A stretch of 45,254 nt of DNA from Desulfobacterales bacterium (GTDB taxonomy: Bacteria; Desulfobacterota; Desulfobacteria; Desulfobacterales; JAQWFD01): positions 1 through 45,254 of the forward strand of contig JAQWFD010000033.1 in NCBI GenBank assembly GCA_028704555.1, given 5' to 3'. Positions 24,325 to 31,690 of this stretch are shown one piece after another. Below the pieces are notes generated by a model, which worked only from the letters and a program-made list of their open reading frames with translations, had not been told where the DNA came from and did no database searches. The first letter of the stretch is position 1; each line of letters opens with the position of its first letter. The position numbers and the translations under genes were made by a program.

Positions 24325-24756
24325 TCATATACGGTTAACAATATGGGTACAGAAACGTTGTGCCTTGAAAAAAGATTTTGAAAAATCCACCACAACATCC
24401 GGGTCATAGGTTTTGCAGCTGAATACATCGATATAGGCCGTATTGGTAAGGTTTGCAAAGTGCCCGGAAATCAGAGAGGTTTCAATTAACTGTACCATTG
24501 AATAACCGGCAATCCGTTCATCTTCCCCGAAATGAACCACCTGGGTTTCGCCAAAGCGTTTCATTTGAATCAAATCGCACAGTTCGACAACAAACGCTTT
24601 GATTTTTGCGCCACTTCGGATAGTGTCGGGGTCACACTCATATAAATCAATACTGCTCAGCAGACCCCATGGACGGGCTGGCGAAACGGCTTTTTCTGCG
24701 GATTGGCAAAACCGCTGGCGGGATTCGAGCTCAACGCAAGAAAGAAATTGCTTCAC
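24325..24756 (-). CDS. SpeD-like (S-adenosylmethionine decarboxylase family) pyruvoyl-type protein
   Basis: 143 residues in the prokaryotic AdoMetDC fold. The catalytic set has the spacing of class 1 enzymes: Ser94 in IETSLISGH, His99 five residues later and Cys114 fifteen after that (TAYIDVFSC). In the Thermotoga enzyme the same residues are Ser63, His68 and Cys83. The Ser should be the self-cleavage site that forms the pyruvoyl group. The canonical ESH is replaced by TSL, and the HTWPE-Y-GY substrate loop is replaced by HFANLTN. The substrate may therefore not be AdoMet; other SpeD relatives act on amino acids. It is first in the operon, and a hairpin-rich leader precedes it. The N-terminal ~35 residues are longer than in typical SpeD. 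Confidence 0.8.
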   Translation of the reverse strand: MKQFLSCVELESRQRFCQSAEKAVSPARPWGLLSSIDLYECDPDTIRSGAKIKAFVVELCDLIQMKRFGETQVVHFGEDERIAGYSMVQLIETSLISGHFANLTNTAYIDVFSCKTYDPDVVVDFSKSFFKAQRFCTHIVNRI

Positions 24757-24895
24757 TCTACAGTCTCCTTAAAAATCTGGCGTGGTATGTAAAAAGATGC
24801 TGAAAGCTTGTAGCTGAAAAGCCAAAAAAAACAGGTTCATATCGCGAGGACAAGCATCTCTTTTCTATTGACGAATAATCCATTCCAATGAAAGT

Positions 24896-25010
24896 ACCGG
24901 ATATGAATCCGGTTACCCGCTCAAAGCAAAACGGGTGCCACCGTCGGATATCCTTTCAGGACAGGCGGTTTCAAGCCTGCCCTGCGCGGTGATCGGAATA
25001 AAAAATTCCG
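24896..25010 (-). ncRNA. Structured leader candidate upstream of the SpeD-like operon
   Basis: Read on the minus strand, five successive hairpins precede the SpeD-like gene. They are CGGAAT/ATTCCG (25010-24994), CAGGC/GCCTG (24979-24962), TCCT/AGGA (24961-24951), ACCCG/CGGGT (24936-24915) and a perfect ACCGGAT/ATCCGGT with loop TCAT (24913-24896). The spacing is close, with little single-stranded sequence between. The last stem is about 140 nt before the start codon. I could not match it to a known riboswitch consensus. A new cis-regulatory RNA is possible, but short hairpins can also arise by chance. Confidence 0.4.
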
Positions 25011-25094
25011 TTAAAATCCGGGCTGATATTTTTATCGGGGCCGATGGGAAGTAAAATGGAAGTAATACTGCCTCAACGACCTGTAATGGTTATT

Positions 25095-25123
25095 TAATTA
25101 AAATAAAGAACTCTGAATTCCAA
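25095..25123 (-). promoter_or_regulatory. Possible sigma-70-type promoter for the SpeD-like operon
   Basis: On the minus strand TTGGAA (25123-25118) and TAATTA (25100-25095) are separated by exactly 17 bases. Transcription from here would begin near 25088 and give a leader of ~330 nt that includes all five hairpins. Both boxes are imperfect, so this is a modest prediction. Confidence 0.35.
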
Positions 25124-25157
25124 CTATCGGGTTTTGCGGAACTAGATGTTCTTTTTT

Positions 25158-25454
25158 TCATCTTCCGGGACAGCCGCCTTTGAAATAAAATGCATATTTT
25201 TCAAAAATTTGAAAATTTGAGTGATTAATCAAATTGTCCAATGCATGGTGGAACTGGCAAATGTTTTTTAAAGAATCGGAGAAAATCTGGACATAGGCTT
25301 CGGTTTGATTTTTTGCTTCGGGCTTCAGGGTTCTTAACATGCAGTGAAAGTTGATGATGCCGCTGATTTTACCCGGCTCTTTTTGCTTTTTTTCAATGGC
25401 TTTGCGTGTGGCAATATACAATATCTTTTGTAAAGATTTGTAGAGATATAGCAC
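25158..25454 (-). CDS. Hypothetical protein of up to 98 residues
   Basis: An open frame from a GTG at 25454 encodes a mixed, mostly soluble, helical product (TRKAIEKKQKEPGKISGIIN, then FSDSLKNICQFHHALDNL and FEKYAFYFKGGCPGR). Codon use looks real, but no family is recognised and no good ribosome site is visible. An internal ATG gives a 60-residue version starting MLRTLKPEAKNQTE. It lies upstream of the SpeD-like operon on the same strand but beyond the candidate promoter. Confidence 0.4.
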   Translation of the reverse strand: MLYLYKSLQKILYIATRKAIEKKQKEPGKISGIINFHCMLRTLKPEAKNQTEAYVQIFSDSLKNICQFHHALDNLINHSNFQIFEKYAFYFKGGCPGR

Positions 25455-25560
25455 AGAATTAAATCCGTTTTAAACGGAAAAAATGTTTTAATTTAGGATG
25501 GTTATAGCTTTTAACCCTGCATAGAAAGCTCTTGAAAAAACCATGGGCATGAAATATGCT

Positions 25561-25814
25561 GGGCTTGATCATAACTGCGGCCACAATGTCACGGGGCCCG
25601 TCCCGCCCGTTGCCGGCGTACGACATGGCACGATCCGGGGAAAAGATGTCGGGGCCATGAAGCGTTAAGAAGCGCAAACTGTTTGAGGCGTGCCGAGTTT
25701 TTGCGCTTTAGCTTCATGGGCCCGGCATCCCCCGGATCGTGCTGGAGAAGCCGGCAACGGGCGGGACTCAGAGGCTACGCACAGCAAAATATGGCCGCAG
25801 TTATGATCAAGCCC
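25561..25814. mobile_element. Palindromic MITE, family A copy 2 (254 bp)
   Basis: It has the same 23-bp terminal repeats as copy 1, and the perfect 8-bp duplication AATATGCT flanks it at 25553-25560 and 25815-25822. Its core (between the GTCCCGCCC blocks) lies in the opposite orientation to its ends when compared with copies 1 and 3. Removing the element and one duplication rejoins a short open frame, MGMKYAHTGGEIVAASKIAI and eight more codons, which may be a gene relic. Confidence 0.93.
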
Positions 25815-25991
25815 AATATGCTCATACCGGAGGTGAAATTGTGGCCGCATCAAAAATTGCAATAACGACAGCGCCGGACCCATTGAATTGATTGGATCTG
25901 TCAGGCCTCATTCCTGCCTGGGTTATGTTCGCCTAAAAAAATGAGGAACTGTGGCTTCTGAAAAAAAGCCGCACAAAAATGTTCATTTTTA

Positions 25992-26006
25992 TTTGACCGG
26001 GTCAAA
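25992..26006. promoter_or_regulatory. 15-bp palindrome upstream of the YdbH-like gene
   Basis: TTTGACC at 25992-25998 and GGTCAAA at 26000-26006 form a perfect inverted repeat about one central base, followed by TATAGT at 26012-26017. A repressor bound here would overlap the likely -10 region of the AsmA/YdbH-like gene. The -35 that fits (TTATTT at 25989) is weak. Confidence 0.35.
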
Positions 26007-26050
26007 ACTTGTATAGTCTCTGTCGGATGAATTAGAAAAGGATAAAGTCG

Positions 26051-29000
26051 ATGGCGATGACCTTCCCGAAAAAAGTTTTTCTGGTTCTGGGCATCAGCTG
26101 TCTTTTTGTTATACTTTCCATTTTGGGTATCGGGAGTTATCTTTATTATCACCCGGAGCGGATCAAACCCGTTTTAGAAAGATCCCTTTCTGCCTACTCC
26201 GGTTCAACCTGCACCATGGAGAGCCTCTCTTATTCTTTTGAACCCATCAGTATCGAAGTAACGAATATACGTTTTAACCCACTGAAACCGCAAGAAAAAT
26301 TTTCGATGGAGATCGGTTTCGTCAAGGCAGACATGGCGGTTAAAGGTCCATTCGGTCAACGCTCTCTTTTTCTCGAAGATATTCAGATCAACGGTTTTAA
26401 CCTCGCTCTTTTTTCCGGACCCTTCGCATTATCAAAGATCGCCAGACCGGAGAAGGGTAAATCTTCTTTTCTGTCCCAGCTGTTTCGGCGCCTTTTTGGT
26501 GTCTTTTTATTTAAGGACATCCGTTTCCAGTCCGGAGAAATTACAGACGGACGCATATCGTCAATGATCGGCGCTCAAACCGTCCGGGCCGAAAATATCC
26601 GGGTTAAAGCCGGGGCCGGCAAGCCCCTTATTTTATCCTGTGCGTTGAAGGTCAGCACTCCTTCTCAAAAAATCCGGTTCATCGCGCCTGATGTCACGGT
26701 CCATTCGGATGCGGTTTTTGACCCGCTCGATCATAAAATAGATGGAATGCTTGAATCCCGCAGCATGACGCTTCAAAGCCCGGACGTGGGGATCGGCCGG
26801 ATGGACGTTTTTTCACGATTTTCATATTCCTGGGCGGATAAAAAACTTTGTCTTGAAAATTTGAGAATCAATGGGAATTCAATCGCTTTAGATGCTTACA
26901 GCGCCAAAACGGGGTTGTTTCCTGTCGCTGTAAGTGGCGCAAAAACCATCAATTTGGAAACCGGGCCCGCCATCTGTGACATGGATAAGGGAGAAATCGA
27001 GTTTGCCCGTCTAAAAATCAACATCGGCGGCCTGCGCTTTAAAGATAAAACAGATCCGCTGCAATCTTACCTTGATCTCGAATTTAAGGCAAAAGCCCGC
27101 TTTAATTTGAACACCCGTCAGGCTGGCCTGGAGCAATTTTATCTGGTAGCTTCGGATATCATAAATATGGAAGGGGACTTTCTGGTCAAGCCCGGCCGGA
27201 AAGGCTCGATCCGGCTGAAGATAGCAAATGCTTCAATTTTGTCTGAAAAGGGTTTTTATTTTCTTCCCCCGGCGGTTCAGCAGTCTCTGCAACCGTTAAC
27301 GTTTCAAGGCCTTGTATCTGCTCAGGGGGACCTGCTGGGTACAAAAGAATCCGATCAATGGGTTTGGGAATGCGATTTTATATCCCGTCTAAAGAAAAAC
27401 CGGTTTGCTTTTTTCCATAAAGCGGCAAAATTCAAGGGCCTGGTCTCTGCCGTAATAAAAGCCAAAGGGCGTTTTCCGGACGTCACTGTTTCGGCCGAAA
27501 TACAGGGGGACAATAATGTTTTCTCGACCCGGACCCTGGCGTTAGACCCTTTCCGGATGGATTTTTCACTCTCCATGCAGTATCCGCTCATCGATATTAA
27601 AGATGCAGCAATTCATATGCCTCAGGCAAAAATTAATCTCACGTCCCGAAATATTCTGATGAGGGATATTCGTATCCATATTCCCGAAGGCAGGGTAGAT
27701 GCAGAAAAAAAAACAATCGCAATTTCAGAGTCAAAATTCGATGCTTCCGGGTTGAAAAATCTTTTAATAAACGGCTCCCTGAAGGAAAACAAGTTAACCC
27801 TTTCGGTTAAAGGCCGGGAGACCGATTTTTTTCATCTGGCCGATTCAAACGGGCTGATTCCTTCGGGTTGGGCCTTTAATGCTCGCGATTCTTTTCAAAT
27901 CAACGTTGTGGAAAAAGACAATGGAATCTGGTCGTTGCGATCAACGCTGTCTGTTGAAAAACTGGTCTTTCAAAACAAAGACGGGAGCAACATGGGAGAA
28001 AACATCTCCCTTGACATGGATATGGACAGTGTCCTGGATTTAAATAACTCTGAGCTGATACTTGCTGCATCATTAAACGCCCGGGAGGGGGAAGCCCTTT
28101 TTGACCGGTATTATCTGAATCTGGAAAAAAATCCCTTGATCACGGCCGGTAACGGATACTACCATATTCAAAAGAAATATCTGCAGCTTTCCAGGCTCAG
28201 TTTCGAGCTTACGGACATTCTGCCCCTTGAAATCAAGGGACGCTTTAACCCGGAACCTTTGACGGGTCATACCGATTTTACAGTGAGCATGCCGCCGGTA
28301 TCCATCAAACCGATTTTTGAGCATTTTTTGAGAGAGCCCTATAAGACCGAAAAGCCCTTCCTCTCAACCCTTGAAACAGAAGGAACCGTATCGGCAACGT
28401 TCAGAATCAATGAATTTGACAATTCGTGGCAGGCTGCGGGACGTTTTGTCTGGCAGGAGGGAAACTTGCTTTCAGAAGAAAATAATATTTCTCTAAAGGG
28501 CATTTACCTCGATCTGCCGGTCTGGTACAAAACCGCTTTGAGCAGTGCTCCGGTTGAACCTCTCAAGGGCAGGTTCGCGGTTCAATCCGTAACGGTACCC
28601 CTGCTGCCCGAACAGCCTTTAAACATGGCTTTATTTGTCAGCCCCAACCGGATATCTGTCGAATCCCCGACTGAAATCAGGACGCCCGGCGGGGATTTTC
28701 GCATAGGACCCGTTCTGGTTGAAGCGCTCTTTAGCCCCGAGCTTGCCATTCACACCAGCCTGTCGTTTGACGGGATAAAACTTCAGCCCTTTTTATCCGG
28801 GGTTTGGCCGCATCCATTGACGGGCAGCTTTTCCGGTATACTGGATCCGGTCCGATACAACGCACATGCCGTTACCAGTGATGGAGAGGTTACCGCAGAG
28901 GTGTTTGGCGGCCGGGTTGTGTTTTCCCGCCTTGGCGCTTCCGGAATTTTTACACCTGCTCCGGTTTTCAAGATCGATGGGCAGTGGGAGAATCTTCTCC

Positions 29001-29461
29001 TTTCGGAAATAACGACAGACACCCCCTTTGGAAAGATAGAGGGCGTCCTGGAAGGATATATCCGTGATGTTGAGATCGCCGATGGGCAACTCCAGAAGTT
29101 TAAGCTTTTGCTGGAAACGATGGGAAAAAAGGGTGTGCCCCAAAGGATCAGCGTTAAAGCCATCGACAACATTGCCCAAATCGGCGGGGGACAGAGCCCC
29201 TTTATGGGCCTTGCGGGTGGCTTTGCGTCCTTATTCAAAAAGTTTCCTTACGAAAAGATCGGCATCCGGGCCGGTCTTGAAAACGATCTGTTTACCATCA
29301 ATGGCACCATCAAGGAAGGGGGGACAGAATACCTAATAAAAAGAGGTGGTTTTTCAGGAGTAAATGTTGTAAATCAAAATCCGGATAACCGTACCAGTTT
29401 CAAGGATATGGTTAAAAGAATAAAAAGGATTTCACAAAAGGGAGGCCCTGTTGTTAAATAA
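26051..29461 (+). CDS. YdbH-like AsmA-superfamily envelope protein
   Basis: A 1136-residue protein anchored by one N-terminal membrane segment (FLVLGISCLFVILSILGIGS, residues 10-29), with the rest periplasmic. The long repetitive beta-rich body (alternating hydrophobic patterns such as LDIKDAAIHMPQAKINLTS, cited in part) resembles the bridge-like AsmA/YdbH proteins that carry phospholipid between membranes. The C-terminal block VLEGYIRDVEIADGQLQKF, then GVPQRISVKAIDNIAQIGGG, is the YdbH/DUF748-type ending. The E. coli ydbH operon contains ynbE and ydbL; here the next gene combines both. ATG 26051 has AAAGGA eight bases upstream. An 11-bp inverted repeat (GATCATATTTT 29469-29479 with 29518-29528) lies in the short gap before the partner gene. 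Confidence 0.85.
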   Translation: MAMTFPKKVFLVLGISCLFVILSILGIGSYLYYHPERIKPVLERSLSAYSGSTCTMESLSYSFEPISIEVTNIRFNPLKPQEKFSMEIGFVKADMAVKGPFGQRSLFLEDIQINGFNLALFSGPFALSKIARPEKGKSSFLSQLFRRLFGVFLFKDIRFQSGEITDGRISSMIGAQTVRAENIRVKAGAGKPLILSCALKVSTPSQKIRFIAPDVTVHSDAVFDPLDHKIDGMLESRSMTLQSPDVGIGRMDVFSRFSYSWADKKLCLENLRINGNSIALDAYSAKTGLFPVAVSGAKTINLETGPAICDMDKGEIEFARLKINIGGLRFKDKTDPLQSYLDLEFKAKARFNLNTRQAGLEQFYLVASDIINMEGDFLVKPGRKGSIRLKIANASILSEKGFYFLPPAVQQSLQPLTFQGLVSAQGDLLGTKESDQWVWECDFISRLKKNRFAFFHKAAKFKGLVSAVIKAKGRFPDVTVSAEIQGDNNVFSTRTLALDPFRMDFSLSMQYPLIDIKDAAIHMPQAKINLTSRNILMRDIRIHIPEGRVDAEKKTIAISESKFDASGLKNLLINGSLKENKLTLSVKGRETDFFHLADSNGLIPSGWAFNARDSFQINVVEKDNGIWSLRSTLSVEKLVFQNKDGSNMGENISLDMDMDSVLDLNNSELILAASLNAREGEALFDRYYLNLEKNPLITAGNGYYHIQKKYLQLSRLSFELTDILPLEIKGRFNPEPLTGHTDFTVSMPPVSIKPIFEHFLREPYKTEKPFLSTLETEGTVSATFRINEFDNSWQAAGRFVWQEGNLLSEENNISLKGIYLDLPVWYKTALSSAPVEPLKGRFAVQSVTVPLLPEQPLNMALFVSPNRISVESPTEIRTPGGDFRIGPVLVEALFSPELAIHTSLSFDGIKLQPFLSGVWPHPLTGSFSGILDPVRYNAHAVTSDGEVTAEVFGGRVVFSRLGASGIFTPAPVFKIDGQWENLLLSEITTDTPFGKIEGVLEGYIRDVEIADGQLQKFKLLLETMGKKGVPQRISVKAIDNIAQIGGGQSPFMGLAGGFASLFKKFPYEKIGIRAGLENDLFTINGTIKEGGTEYLIKRGGFSGVNVVNQNPDNRTSFKDMVKRIKRISQKGGPVVK

Positions 29462-29546
29462 CGGGTCCGATCATATTTTCGGACAGGTTGTCGCAGGCAC
29501 ATGTACAAAAATATGATCTATCCCCAAATGATGGAGGGAATTTAAA

Positions 29547-30092
29547 ATGAAGAGACGTCCCAAGTTTTTATTCACCATGACGGCAGTCTTGCTGGCAGGC
29601 TTATTTGCCTGCGTAACCATCAATATCTATTTTCCGGCAGAAAAAGTTGAATCCGTTGCCGGGGATATCGTAGATGATATCAGAGGCCAGAAAGTGCCTC
29701 AGAATGATAAGCAATCCAAAAAAGATGAAGGCTTTTTTTCTGATATCAAATTTGCGTTATTTTCATCAAATGCCTGGGCTGATGAGGTGACCGATGTTTC
29801 CAATCCCACCATTCGCGCCCTGAAAGAGAAAATGAAGGACCGTTTTAAAAGTTTGAAACCCTATTACCAGAAAGGGCTTCTGAAAGAAGGCGGTGACGGC
29901 TATCTTTCCGTAGCGGGAACCGGCGGATTGAACCTTTTGGAAAAAAGAGATCTCAGTGGTCTTGTGGATGCCGAAAACAGGGATCGGAAAACGTTATATG
30001 TCGAGGTGGCCCATGCCTTGAAGATAGATGATAGCCAGATCGTTCGAATCGCAGAAATTTTTGCCGGAGAATGGCAGAAACCCGTGCGTTAA
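29547..30092 (+). CDS. Lipoprotein combining YnbE-like and YdbL (DUF1318) parts
   Basis: 181 residues. A signal peptide ends in the lipobox-like LFAC (Cys22). It is followed directly by VTINIYFPAEKV, the short conserved beta-strand region of YnbE-like lipoproteins. A charged linker containing a second hydrophobic stretch (FALFSSNAWADE, which looks like a signal-peptidase site) leads to a DUF1318/YdbL domain: PTIRALKEKMKDRFKSLKPY, DGYLSVAG, LVDAENRDRKTLY and VRIAEIFAGEW. In E. coli YnbE and YdbL are separate proteins of the same operon as YdbH. The internal AWA-DE site raises the possibility that the precursor is cut into two products. GGAGGG precedes the ATG. Confidence 0.82.
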   Translation: MKRRPKFLFTMTAVLLAGLFACVTINIYFPAEKVESVAGDIVDDIRGQKVPQNDKQSKKDEGFFSDIKFALFSSNAWADEVTDVSNPTIRALKEKMKDRFKSLKPYYQKGLLKEGGDGYLSVAGTGGLNLLEKRDLSGLVDAENRDRKTLYVEVAHALKIDDSQIVRIAEIFAGEWQKPVR

Positions 30093-30136
30093 AATATTTA
30101 TAAGAAAATTCAGGTGCAATTTGTGCTTTAATTAAT

Positions 30137-30163
30137 AAGCCTCCGGCAAGGGGGCTTTTTTTT
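30137..30163 (+). terminator. Rho-independent terminator
   Basis: AAGCCTCC pairs with GGGGGCTT across a GGCAA loop and is followed by eight T residues. It lies 45 bp after the YdbL-like stop and ends the two-gene YdbH operon. The rest of the gap up to 30527 has no supported gene. Confidence 0.85.
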
Positions 30164-30435
30164 AAAGAAAAAACGGGGTGAGGGTCGTCCGACCGGAGTA
30201 GCCCATAAAACCGGGTTGGTTAATTGATCCCAAATAACAGGTTGTTGCGATACTTTTCAGTGGCAGGTGAAATGCCGGACTGTCAACATCGCGCCAAAAA
30301 TTGTTTGTACGAATTTTTAAATAACTTTAACGATTTTCCTGTTTGCGCTATTCGAAAAATTATGCTCAGATCAGCCAGATTTGATGCGCCGGAATTTTGT
30401 ACCATGGGATCATCCGAGGGATTTAACATGAGTAC

Positions 30436-30490
30436 CCGCGCAAAAATGACTTCACATCATAAGTGCCGATGCATCCTGAATGGCTGGACA
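30436..30490. repeat. Diverged half-copy of family B element
   Basis: The stretch CGCAAAAATGACTTCACATC and the following AAGTGCCGATGCATCCTGAA parallel the left half of family B (CTCAAAAATAACTTCCC and AAGCGCCGATGCATCCTG). The right half is not recognisable. It ends about 25 bp before the ribosome site of the cupin gene. Confidence 0.55.
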
Positions 30491-30527
30491 CGCTTTGCCT
30501 TGCCCATTCTACGCAGGAGATAATATC

Positions 30528-30914
30528 ATGCCCGTATCTGTTGAAAGGGTTCATATAATTTCCGATGAAAGAGGCTGCGTTTTCGAACCCCTTAAGCCCG
30601 CCGCCATTACGTCTCAGCGAAATGTTCATCTGGTGGTAACCCTGCCCGGAGCCGTCCGTGGCAATCACTGTCATCGGATCGGAACCGAAACGATCACGGT
30701 CATGGGTCCTGCCCTGGTCCGCTTCCGTGAAGGCAATGCGCTCAGGGATATAGTGGTCCCGCAGGATCAGGCATATCAATTTGTATTTCGGCCCGGGGTG
30801 GCGCATGCAATCCAGAATACCGGCAGCCGGTCTGCCATTTGGGTCGCATTCAATACACAGGAACACGATCGTGAACATCCGGATACTGTCAGGGAGGTGT
30901 TGATCACCGCTTGA
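30528..30914 (+). CDS. Small cupin-fold protein
   Basis: 128 residues from ATG 30528, preceded by CAGGAGA eight bases upstream; an in-frame longer form from 30480 reads through repeat sequence and is unlikely. The cupin motif 1 is partly visible as GAVRGNHCHRIGTETITVMGP, cited as GNHCHR and the later ETITV. Motif 2 corresponds to FRPGVAHAIQNTG. The His pair and Glu would bind a metal. Such single-domain cupins occur in sugar-nucleotide isomerases of the FdtA or WxcM type, but I cannot assign a substrate. The stop overlaps the TTG start of the GNAT relic (TTGA), so the two were likely co-translated. Confidence 0.75.
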   Translation: MPVSVERVHIISDERGCVFEPLKPAAITSQRNVHLVVTLPGAVRGNHCHRIGTETITVMGPALVRFREGNALRDIVVPQDQAYQFVFRPGVAHAIQNTGSRSAIWVAFNTQEHDREHPDTVREVLITA

Positions 30915-31598
30915 ATTGCACGGATCAATGGATAGAGGATGATTTTGTCCGGGGAGTGACGTCGTATTATGTTCTGGGAAAAAACGGGGTTGCTGCCGGC
31001 TGCGTTGCGTTTGAGAAAGCCGATAAAACACAGTGCGATATGGAACGGCTTGCCGTGTTGCCGGCATATCGGAGAAGCGGATGCGGCAAAGCGCTGGCCC
31101 GTCACGTTATGTCTGTGGCAACCGGCTTGGGGCTGAAGTGCGTGGGAATCGGCGTGATTGGCGAAGATGTGTCTCTGAAACACTGGTACCGGAAGTTCGG
31201 CTTTGTTTCGCAGTAAACAAAATCAGGGCTTGATCATAACTGCGGCCACCATGTCACGGGGCCCGTCCCGCCCATTGCCGGCTTCTCCAGCACGATCCGG
31301 GGGATGCCGGGCCCATGAAGCTAAAGCGCAAAAACTCGGCAAGCCTCAAACAGTTTGCGCTTCTTAACGCTTCATGGTCCCGACATCTTTTCCCCGGCTC
31401 GCGCCATGTCGTACGCCGGCAACGGGCGGGACTTCAAGGCTGCGCACAGCAAAATATGGCCGCAGTTATGATCAAGCCCCAAAATCATATTCCCATCTGC
31501 CGTTTACTGTTGAGTTTATGGCAAACGGGGCACGCTCAGAGATTGAGAATTTTAGAGCGATGCTGACCCCTGGTATGGTAGACACATTGTGTCAGTGA
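30911..31598 (+). pseudogene. GNAT N-acetyltransferase with an early stop and a MITE in its 3' end
   Basis: The frame from TTG 30911 encodes the acetyl-CoA-binding core of a GNAT: MERLAVLPAYRRSGCGKAL (the R/Q-x-x-G-x-G/A site), then SLKHWYRKFGFVSQ. A TAA at 31214-31216 stops it. Ten bases later family A copy 3 begins. If the element and one 8-bp duplication are removed, the same frame resumes as TKSYSHLPFTVEFM and runs to 31598; GNAT proteins commonly end with just this FPHLPFTV-like motif. The gene was therefore full length before a nonsense change and the insertion, in an order I cannot determine. A truncated product might still fold. Confidence 0.78.
31226..31479. mobile_element. Palindromic MITE, family A copy 3 (254 bp)
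   Basis: Its length is identical to copies 1 and 2, with the same 23-bp ends. The perfect 8-bp duplication CAAAATCA lies at 31218-31225 and 31480-31487. Its interior is in the inverse orientation to copy 1, so the element as a whole is flipped. It interrupts the 3' end of the GNAT gene. Confidence 0.93.
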
Positions 31599-31690
31599 AT
31601 ATTGAAATTTGGCCCTGGAATTGCTTCGGTTGATGGACCTGATGCGCATTGGCTTTTTGCGAAAAAGAAAAAAGGAATCGAAAGGGAAAT

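Noticed and set aside
24896..25010. Assignment of the leader to a known riboswitch (guanidine, SAM, cobalamin, c-di-GMP types)
   Set aside because: I compared the stems and conserved words from memory and none fit, so it is reported only as a candidate structure.
30224..30523. 99-residue open frame before the cupin gene
   Set aside because: It spans a terminator-distal gap and the family B relic, and shows no protein-like features.
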